A stretch of DNA of 64,000 nucleotides from Clostridium chromiireducens (lineage in GTDB: Bacteria; Bacillota; Clostridia; Clostridiales; Clostridiaceae): assembly GCF_002029255.1 (NCBI RefSeq), contig NZ_MZGT01000001.1, forward strand, positions 1-64,000. The letters run 5' to 3'. The position numbers and the translations under genes are program-made. Shown here piece after piece: positions 57,866-64,000 of the stretch. The number at the start of each line of letters is the position of its first letter. Position 1 is the stretch's first letter. Below the pieces are notes generated by a model. It was given only the letters and a program-made list of their open reading frames with translations. It made no database searches and was not told the DNA's origin.

Positions 57866-58900
57866 ATGAGTATAAACAAAAAACCTCTTTTTAATGAATT
57901 CGGAGATAGAGAGATTAGTAAGAAGAGACTTATAAACGGTAATACAACGAATTTAAATGATTTTAATAATATGAAATATAATTGGGTTTCAGATTGGTAT
58001 AGACAAAGTATGAATAACTTTTGGATACCAGAAGAAATTAATCTTTCACAAGATTTAAAGGATTATCAAAATTTATTAGATGAAGAAAGAATAGCATATG
58101 ATAAAATATTATCATTTTTAATATTTTTGGATTCTATTCAAACAGCTAATTTAAGCAATATAAATAATTATATAACAGCAAGTGAAATTAATCTTTGTTT
58201 GACAATTCAAAGTTTCCAAGAAGCTGTACACTCTCAAAGTTATAGTTATATGCTTGACAGCATATGCTCACCTGAGAAGCGAAATGAAATACTTTATCAA
58301 TGGAAAGATGATGAAATACTATTAAATAGAAATAAATTTATAGGGGATCTATACAACGAATTTATAAATAATCCTACCAAGCATACTTTACTAAAAACTA
58401 TTATGGCTAATTATATACTAGAGGGAATTTATTTCTATTCTGGCTTTATGTTTTTTTATAATTTAGAGAGAAACGGCAAGATGCCGGGATCAGCTCAAGA
58501 AATTAGGTATATAAACAGAGATGAAAATACTCATCTTTGGTTATTCAGGAATATCATAAGAGAATTACAAAATGAAAATCCTGAACTATTTACAAGAGAG
58601 GTAAAGAAAGAATTGTCGGAAATGATGAAAACTGGTGTAGAGCAAGAAATTTTATGGGGACGTTATGTTATTGGGGATAAGATACAAGGAATAAATAAAC
58701 AATTAATAGAAGATTATATAAAATATCTAGGAAATAAGAGATTAAAAGAGATAGGCCTAGAACCACTTTTTAGTGAACATAATGAAAATCCAGCTTTATG
58801 GGTAGATATTCAATCAAATGCTAACTCGGTAAAGACAGATTTCTTTGAAGCAAGGTCTACAGCCTATGCAAAATCCACAACTTTAGTTGATGATTTGTAA
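57866..58900 (+). CDS. Class I ribonucleoside-diphosphate reductase, beta (radical) subunit
   Basis: The beta subunit houses the dimetal-tyrosyl radical cofactor. The 344-residue protein has metal ligands Asp89, Glu119 and His122 (QEAVHSQSY), radical Tyr126, and the second set in LEGIYFY and RDENTH. The C-terminal tail (STTLVDDL) resembles the peptide that docks to alpha. GGAG lies about 15 bases before ATG 57866, a loose spacing. No nrdI or nrdH neighbours are present, so the metal type (Fe2 or Mn2) cannot be inferred. Confidence 0.93.
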   Translation: MSINKKPLFNEFGDREISKKRLINGNTTNLNDFNNMKYNWVSDWYRQSMNNFWIPEEINLSQDLKDYQNLLDEERIAYDKILSFLIFLDSIQTANLSNINNYITASEINLCLTIQSFQEAVHSQSYSYMLDSICSPEKRNEILYQWKDDEILLNRNKFIGDLYNEFINNPTKHTLLKTIMANYILEGIYFYSGFMFFYNLERNGKMPGSAQEIRYINRDENTHLWLFRNIIRELQNENPELFTREVKKELSEMMKTGVEQEILWGRYVIGDKIQGINKQLIEDYIKYLGNKRLKEIGLEPLFSEHNENPALWVDIQSNANSVKTDFFEARSTAYAKSTTLVDDL

Positions 58901-59020
58901 ATTAGACTTATTAAAATGATTAAATAATAGAAAAAAATGGATAAAAACTATATTGTGTATGACTTTTTAGTAAAAAATCATAAAAAAACGGTTAAATTAA
59001 GTTAATTTTTTTGTGAATTA

Positions 59021-59029
59021 TGTTATAAT
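59021..59029 (+). promoter_or_regulatory. ptsI promoter (extended -10)
   Basis: TGTTATAAT at 59021-59029 is a perfect extended -10 element (TGn plus TATAAT). The 17-spaced -35 (GTTAAT) is weak. It lies about 98 bases before the ptsI start codon, leaving an A+T-rich leader with no recognised structure. Confidence 0.55.
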
Positions 59030-59126
59030 AGAAAGGGTTTATACTTAAAATAAGACTTGCAATATACAAAAATGTAAAAATTAATATTTTATAACAAAAT
59101 TTACAATCAAGGAGGAGTTCCAAATT

Positions 59127-60746
59127 ATGAAAAAAGGTATTGCGGCTTCTAAGGGTTATGCAATAGGTAAGGTATTTTTACAAGAAAACGAAGAAATCGT
59201 TATAAATGATACTAAAATTGCAGATATAGGTGCAGAAAAAGAAAAGATGCAAAAAGCATTAGATGATTCTAAAGCACAATTAGAAATCATTAAAGCAAAA
59301 GCAGAAAAAGAAATGGGTGCAGAAAAAGCAGCTGTTTTTGAAGCACATATAACATTATTAGATGACCCAGAATTTACTGGAGCTATGATGATGGAAATTG
59401 AGAATAATAGCGTTAATGGATTAAAGGCAATTGAAAGTGTGACAAGTACTTTTGTTGCAATATTTGAATCTATGGATGATGAATATATGAGAGAAAGAGC
59501 TGCAGATATTAAAGATGTATCTAAGAGAATAATATCAAATTTTGCAGGTAAGGGTGGAGACTCTTTTGCAATAACTGAAAATAATACAATAGTAGTAGCT
59601 CATGACTTAACTCCATCTGATACAGCAGGATTAGATAGAAGTAAAGTTGTAGGATTTATTACAAACATTGGTGGAAGAACTTCACATGCAGCAATAATGG
59701 CTAGAACTTTAGAAATTCCAGCTGTACTTGGATTAGGTGATATAACTGAATGTGTTAAGACAGGAGATGCAGTTATTGTTGATGGATTAACTGGGGATGT
59801 AATTATAAATCCTTCAGAAGAAGTTATAGCAGAATACAAAGCTAAAAAAGAAAAATTCCAAGCAGAACAAGAAGAATTAAAGAAATTAATAGATGTTAAA
59901 ACAACAACTAAATCAGGTAGAAGAATTGAAGTTTGTGGAAACATCGGTCAGCCAGAAGATGTTCTTGGTGTTTTAGCAAATGGTGGAGATGGTGTAGGAT
60001 TATTCAGAACAGAATTCCTATACATGGATAGAGATAGTGCTCCAACAGAAGACGAACAATATGAATCATATAAATTCGTTCTTGAAAAAATGGAAGGTAA
60101 GCAAGTTGTAATAAGAACACTAGATATCGGTGGAGATAAAACACTTCCATACTTACCATTACCAGAAGAAATGAATCCATTCTTAGGATATAGAGCAATA
60201 AGACTTTGCTTAGATAGAAAAGACATATTTAAAGTTCAGTTAAGAGCATTACTTAGAGCTTCTATATACGGAAATCTTGCAGTTATGTTCCCAATGATTT
60301 CTGGATTAGAAGAATTTGAGCAAGCAAAAGAAGTTGTTGAAGAATGTAAGGCGGAATTAAAGGCTGAAGGAAAAGAATATTCAGAAAAGATTCAATGGGG
60401 TATAATGGTTGAAATCCCTGCAGCAGCTGTTTATGCTGATGAATTAGCTAAGCATGTAGACTTCTTCTCAATTGGAACAAATGATTTAATTCAATATACT
60501 TTAGCGGCTGATAGAATGAGCGAAAAAGTTTCATATCTTTATAATCCAATGCATCCAGCAGTACTTAGATTAATAAAGATGACTATAGATGGAGCTCATA
60601 AGCACGGTAAATGGGTTGGAATGTGCGGAGAAATGGCTGGAGATGAAGCAGCTATCGCAACATTGGTTGAATATGGATTAGATGAGTTCTCAATGAGTGC
60701 AACATCAATCTTAAATGCTAAGAAGATAATGTTAGAGCAAGAATAA
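59127..60746 (+). CDS. ptsI: Phosphoenolpyruvate-protein phosphotransferase (PTS enzyme I)
   Basis: Enzyme I starts the sugar phosphotransferase relay by taking phosphate from PEP and passing it to HPr. The 539-residue protein has the phosphohistidine His187 in GGRTSHAAIMAR, the PEP-binding domain (GLFRTEFLYMDRD, RTLDIGGDKTLPY) and the catalytic Cys in GMCGEMAGD. AAGGAGGAG precedes ATG 59127. ptsH is not next to it, a common clostridial arrangement. It is monocistronic: own promoter and terminator. Confidence 0.96.
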   Translation: MKKGIAASKGYAIGKVFLQENEEIVINDTKIADIGAEKEKMQKALDDSKAQLEIIKAKAEKEMGAEKAAVFEAHITLLDDPEFTGAMMMEIENNSVNGLKAIESVTSTFVAIFESMDDEYMRERAADIKDVSKRIISNFAGKGGDSFAITENNTIVVAHDLTPSDTAGLDRSKVVGFITNIGGRTSHAAIMARTLEIPAVLGLGDITECVKTGDAVIVDGLTGDVIINPSEEVIAEYKAKKEKFQAEQEELKKLIDVKTTTKSGRRIEVCGNIGQPEDVLGVLANGGDGVGLFRTEFLYMDRDSAPTEDEQYESYKFVLEKMEGKQVVIRTLDIGGDKTLPYLPLPEEMNPFLGYRAIRLCLDRKDIFKVQLRALLRASIYGNLAVMFPMISGLEEFEQAKEVVEECKAELKAEGKEYSEKIQWGIMVEIPAAAVYADELAKHVDFFSIGTNDLIQYTLAADRMSEKVSYLYNPMHPAVLRLIKMTIDGAHKHGKWVGMCGEMAGDEAAIATLVEYGLDEFSMSATSILNAKKIMLEQE

Positions 60747-60771
60747 TATAGAATATATCGTTTATATAATT

Positions 60772-60810
60772 AAGGCTATCTCAATATTAAGTGAGGTAGC
60801 TTTAATTTTT
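60772..60810 (+). terminator. ptsI terminator
   Basis: AAGGCTATCTCA (60772-60783) pairs with TGAGGTAGCTTT (60792-60803), 12 bp with two G-U pairs, followed by AATTTTT. It ends the single-gene ptsI transcript. Confidence 0.85.
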
Positions 60811-60895
60811 ATATTTAATTATGATAATTAAATACGCTATAATATATTATAAAATAATAAAATATCTTGTATTAAGGATAATTAAGGGGAATTTT

Positions 60896-62167
60896 ATGGA
60901 TAAAAAGGCTAGAAGAGCTTATGATAAGGCTATGAATTACTGTGAGAAAGGAAAAATAAATAAAGCCTTGAATATATGTGAAGATATATTATTAGAGGGG
61001 TTAAATAATTCAAGTGTATTGAACTTTAAAGGACTTTTATTGTATCAAAAAGGAGAGTTGAATGAAGCAATTACTATTTGGAATATGAATAGAGATTTAA
61101 ATAATGATAATGTTGCAAGGAACTACATAAAGGATGCAGTTGCTGATGAGAAGAGGTTAGAGTTATATAAACGAGGAGAGCAGGAATTAAAACAATTAAA
61201 AGTTGATAAAGCGCTGGAGTTGTTTATGAGATGTGTAGAAAGCGATTTTAATGCAATTAAAGTAAATACTGGAATTGCTATGTGTTATCAAAAAAAGGGT
61301 GATTTTTATAAAGCAAAAGAATATGTAGATAAAGCTTTAAGGATAGATAAAGGTGCAATCACGGCAAGAAACCTCCAAAAGGAATTAGAAGAGAGTGGAA
61401 TATATATAGACGGTGAAAATTCTTCAAAAGGCGTATTATTGGGAATTACAATTTTAATCACCGTCGTTGCTATTGTAATTGGGGGATACACAGTTATATC
61501 AAAATACAAAAATGTGGATTCGAATAATATTGCTGAAGAGGTCAAAAAGAATGAAGGTGACGTGAATGAGGAAGTTAAGGAATCAGAAGTCAAAGGTAGT
61601 ACACAGTCTGATTTAGAAGTATCACAAGAAGCAAAAAATAATACCCAAAAGAATGGTTTTAATAAAGATAAGGCTAAATTATTAATAGATAATAATGATT
61701 TAGTTGGCCTGTTCGAACAACTAAAGGATGTTAAGCAGGAAAGCATAAGCAATGAAGATTTTGAAGTATATGAAAAGTCTATTGATTTGATGAAAAACCA
61801 AGGTGTATCACAGTTTTATGAAAATGGACTAAGGAGTTTCAATGAAAATAATTATTCTGAGGCAAAAATTTCCTTAGATAAAGCATATATATATTGTGAA
61901 GGAAATAGTTTAAAAGAGCACATATTATTCTACAGAGCGAGTAGTGCTTCTAAGTTACCTGATAGTTCTGACGCAATAGGCGAATATGAGGAGTATTATA
62001 AGCTGTACCCTAAAGGTGTGTATACACAAGAGGCTTTATATGATTTGACATTATTAACCAATTTGGTAGATAAGCAGAAGAGTATAAATTATGCAAAGAT
62101 AATAATTAATAACTATCCAGATTCGATTTATGCAAATGATACTATTAAAGGAATAGCTAATGAATAA
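60896..62167 (+). CDS. TPR-repeat membrane protein
   Basis: This 423-residue protein has two TPR-rich halves split by one transmembrane helix (about residues 177-200, VLLGITILITVVAIVIGGYT). The N-terminal half would be cytoplasmic. The outer half has a charged linker, then repeats ending with a tol-pal/YbgF-like array (EYEEYYKLYPKGVYTQEAL). ATG 60896 follows AAGGGGA; 25 upstream in-frame codons have no ribosome-binding site. Function is unknown. Architecturally it parallels the shorter TPR protein at 52.4 kb. Confidence 0.82.
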   Translation: MDKKARRAYDKAMNYCEKGKINKALNICEDILLEGLNNSSVLNFKGLLLYQKGELNEAITIWNMNRDLNNDNVARNYIKDAVADEKRLELYKRGEQELKQLKVDKALELFMRCVESDFNAIKVNTGIAMCYQKKGDFYKAKEYVDKALRIDKGAITARNLQKELEESGIYIDGENSSKGVLLGITILITVVAIVIGGYTVISKYKNVDSNNIAEEVKKNEGDVNEEVKESEVKGSTQSDLEVSQEAKNNTQKNGFNKDKAKLLIDNNDLVGLFEQLKDVKQESISNEDFEVYEKSIDLMKNQGVSQFYENGLRSFNENNYSEAKISLDKAYIYCEGNSLKEHILFYRASSASKLPDSSDAIGEYEEYYKLYPKGVYTQEALYDLTLLTNLVDKQKSINYAKIIINNYPDSIYANDTIKGIANE

Positions 62168-62324
62168 AATGGTGTTTTATCTTGAAAATTATTCCACTAA
62201 TAATTAATTAATAAATTGATGTCATATTAACATATGTATTAGGAAAAGATAATTATACAATAAACACATTAGGATAAACGTGATTGTTAACTAGTATATA
62301 TTTAGAAGAAGGATAGGTGAGAAT

Positions 62325-63500
62325 ATGATCTCAATAATTAAAGGATGTAATGTGTATGCACCTAAGCATCTTGGAATAAAGGATGTTATGATATCTGGTG
62401 GAAAGATAGAAGGTATATATGACGATCTTAATATTGAAAATGAGTTACTTGATATTGAGATTATTGATGGTAAAAATAAATTACTATTTCCAGGATTCAT
62501 AGATGGCCATGTTCACATTATAGGTGCTGGAGGTGAAGGCGGATATAATACAAGAACGCCAGAAATGCCATTATCTAGCTTAGTGAAAGCTGGGATAACT
62601 ACAGTTATTGGATGCATAGGCACAGATGGGATATGTAGAAGTATGAAGGCATTGATAGCCAAGGCAAAGGCACTAAAACAAGATGGTATGTCTGCATACT
62701 GTTTAACTGGTTCTTATGAATTGCCAGTCCAAACAGTAACAGATTCAATTAAAAATGATTTGATGCTGGTTGAAGAAATAATTGGAATTGGAGAAATAGC
62801 TATTTCAGACCATAGAAGCTCTCAACCAACTTTTGATGTATTTGCAAAAGCAGTAGCCGAAAGTAGAGTTGGAGGGTTGTTATCAAATAAGAGTGGAATT
62901 GTTAATATACATTTAGGTGAAGGAGATAGAAAGTTAAATTATTTATTTGAATTAATAGATAAAACAGAAATTCCTGCAACTCAATTGTTGCCAACACATA
63001 TTAATAGAAATGGAGAACTTTTTGAAAGTGGCTTAGAATATGTTAAAAAAGGTGGATTTATTGATTTAACCACAAGCTGTGATTTAGATAATTTAGCAGA
63101 AGGTGAACTTAGAGCTGGTGATGGTTTAAAAAAATATTTGAATGAAAAACTACCTATAGAACATATAACTTTTACTTCAGACGGAAATGGGAGCATGGAG
63201 AAGTTCGATAAAGATGGAAAATTAGCAGGATATGAAATATGTTCGGTATCAACATTATATAAAGAAATTAAATATGCAATTACTGAACGAAATGTTCCAA
63301 TCGATGATGCGATTAAGGTAGTAACATCGAATGTTGCAAAAATTATGAAACTTAAAAATAAAGGGTATATTGAGAGTGGAAAAGATGCAGATTTAGTAAT
63401 GGTGGATGAAAAAAACTTAGATATACAAATGGTTCTGGCAAATGGAAAAAAAATGATGGAGAATGGAGAAGTTATCGCAAAAGGCTTTTTTGAGGAGTGA
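62325..63500 (+). CDS. iadA: Isoaspartyl dipeptidase (peptidase M38 family)
   Basis: This is an amidohydrolase that cleaves beta-aspartyl dipeptides left by degradation of damaged proteins. The 391-residue protein has the metal-binding HxH (His62, His64 in DGHVH), the substrate-loop motif GAGGEGGYNTRTPEMPLS, later histidines (INIHLGEG-like segment, LPTHINRNG) and the catalytic Asp in FTSDGNGSM. ATG 62325 follows GGTGAG. The gene is followed by a stem shared with the convergent hydrolase. Confidence 0.92.
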   Translation: MISIIKGCNVYAPKHLGIKDVMISGGKIEGIYDDLNIENELLDIEIIDGKNKLLFPGFIDGHVHIIGAGGEGGYNTRTPEMPLSSLVKAGITTVIGCIGTDGICRSMKALIAKAKALKQDGMSAYCLTGSYELPVQTVTDSIKNDLMLVEEIIGIGEIAISDHRSSQPTFDVFAKAVAESRVGGLLSNKSGIVNIHLGEGDRKLNYLFELIDKTEIPATQLLPTHINRNGELFESGLEYVKKGGFIDLTTSCDLDNLAEGELRAGDGLKKYLNEKLPIEHITFTSDGNGSMEKFDKDGKLAGYEICSVSTLYKEIKYAITERNVPIDDAIKVVTSNVAKIMKLKNKGYIESGKDADLVMVDEKNLDIQMVLANGKKMMENGEVIAKGFFEE

Positions 63501-63509
63501 AAATAAGAA

Positions 63510-63552
63510 AGGGGTAAGCTATGTTAATCTAAAGTAGCTTCCCCCTGTTTTT
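63510..63552. terminator. Convergent terminator between iadA and the hydrolase
   Basis: AGGGGTAAGCTA (63510-63521) pairs with TAGCTTCCCCCT (63535-63546), with one T-C mismatch, followed by GTTTTT on the plus strand. Located between convergent genes, it most clearly serves iadA. On the minus strand the U-tract is poor. Confidence 0.8.
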
Positions 63553-63562
63553 ACATCAATAT

Positions 63563-64000
63563 TTAAGCTTTTGTTTTGAAAAAGGTATGATGTCCTATAG
63601 TTGTTTGATTAATTTTTTGAGTTTCTTTCATCCAGCTACACGTTGCTATGGCTGGATTGTAGAAGAATAAGGCATCATTTGTTGGATCAGTACCTCTGAT
63701 CGCGTCGTATACTGCATTATAGCAATCTTGATTTGCATTAGCATTTATTTTACCATTTTTAACACAAGAAAAGGCATTTTTTTGAAAAATGACATCCTTA
63801 ATAGTGTTTGGAAAATGTGGATCAGTAGTACGATTTAGTACAACAGAAGCTACTGCCACCTTTCCAGCATATGGTTCACCAGCACTTTCGGCAGAAACAA
63901 GCTTTGCCATTAATTCTATATCTTCACCCGTTATATATAATTGTTGAGTATTATGATTAAAAACTTCTAAAACATCCTTATGTTTTTCATTAGATTGTGA
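63563..64000 (-). CDS. Cell wall hydrolase, SleB/CwlJ type (partial)
   Basis: The gene runs off the right edge; 145 C-terminal codons are visible with an open frame to base 64000. The Hydrolase_2 domain begins near YITGEDIELMAKLVSAESAGE and contains the catalytic Glu in SAESAGEPYAGKVAV, then VLNRTTDPHFPNT and FYNPAIATCSWMKE. Such enzymes degrade spore cortex during germination or act in sporulation. The missing N terminus, which may carry a signal peptide or binding domain, prevents choosing between SleB, CwlJ and YkvT-like proteins. The internal ATG at 63910 is not the start. Confidence 0.88.
   Translation of the reverse strand, partial: SQSNEKHKDVLEVFNHNTQQLYITGEDIELMAKLVSAESAGEPYAGKVAVASVVLNRTTDPHFPNTIKDVIFQKNAFSCVKNGKINANANQDCYNAVYDAIRGTDPTNDALFFYNPAIATCSWMKETQKINQTTIGHHTFFKTKA

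Noticed and set aside
63563-63910. Complete 115-codon hydrolase starting at base 63910
   Set aside because: The frame stays open to the window edge and the upstream codons encode the family's EDIELMAKL lead-in, so the gene is partial.

Overview
The window is a low-G+C Firmicute chromosome segment, almost certainly Clostridium sensu stricto. This rests on the strongly A+T-rich DNA, AGGAGG ribosome-binding sites before nearly every gene, many ideal TTGACA-17-TATAAT promoters, the order radA-disA-PIN/TRAM-ispD-proS-cysS-mrnC-rlmB-rae1-sigH-tRNA-tuf-rpmG-secE-nusG, a T-box leader on proS, and spore-related genes (sigH, cwlD and a SleB/CwlJ-type hydrolase). Almost every gene lies on the + strand. 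The exceptions are a 61-codon membrane-protein gene facing cwlD and the partial cell-wall hydrolase at the right edge.

Layout: (1) 0.4-11.3 kb: DNA repair and c-di-AMP (radA, disA), an integral-membrane PIN/TRAM protein, isoprenoid synthesis (ispD), two aminoacyl-tRNA synthetases, RNA maturation or decay (mrnC, rlmB, rae1) and the transition-state sigma factor sigH. (2) 11.4-28.7 kb: tRNA-Thr, tuf copy 1, rpmG-secE-nusG, rplK-rplA, the L10-leader-controlled rplJ-rplL, rpoB-rpoC, and rpsL-rpsG-fusA-tuf copy 2. (3) 28.9-44.9 kb: the complete S10-spc-alpha cluster from rpsJ to rplQ, including secY, adk, map, a KOW protein, infA and rpoA. (4) 45.2-49.5 kb: ECF transporter energising module (ecfA1-ecfA2-ecfT), truA and rplM-rpsI. 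(5) 49.6-64 kb: cwlD, a two-subunit class I fumarase, a membrane TPR protein, a two-component system, class I ribonucleotide reductase with NrdR-like boxes, ptsI, a second membrane TPR protein, isoaspartyl dipeptidase and the partial hydrolase.

The gene content of the first 50 kb is ordinary housekeeping. The unexplained information is mostly in RNA and promoters. Structured leaders or intercistronic elements precede proS, rplK, rplA, rplJ, rpoB, rpsG, rpsJ, rpsM, rplM and the fumarase genes. Perfect palindromes of 13-21 bp sit at the rpoB, rpsL and rpsM promoters. A hairpin separates the nusG Shine-Dalgarno from its start codon. A roughly 120-nt element that is half G+C, with two competing helices, lies between the two ribonucleotide reductase genes. 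I recognise no family for that last element, and it is the best candidate here for something undescribed. I see no CRISPR array, insertion sequence or prophage.
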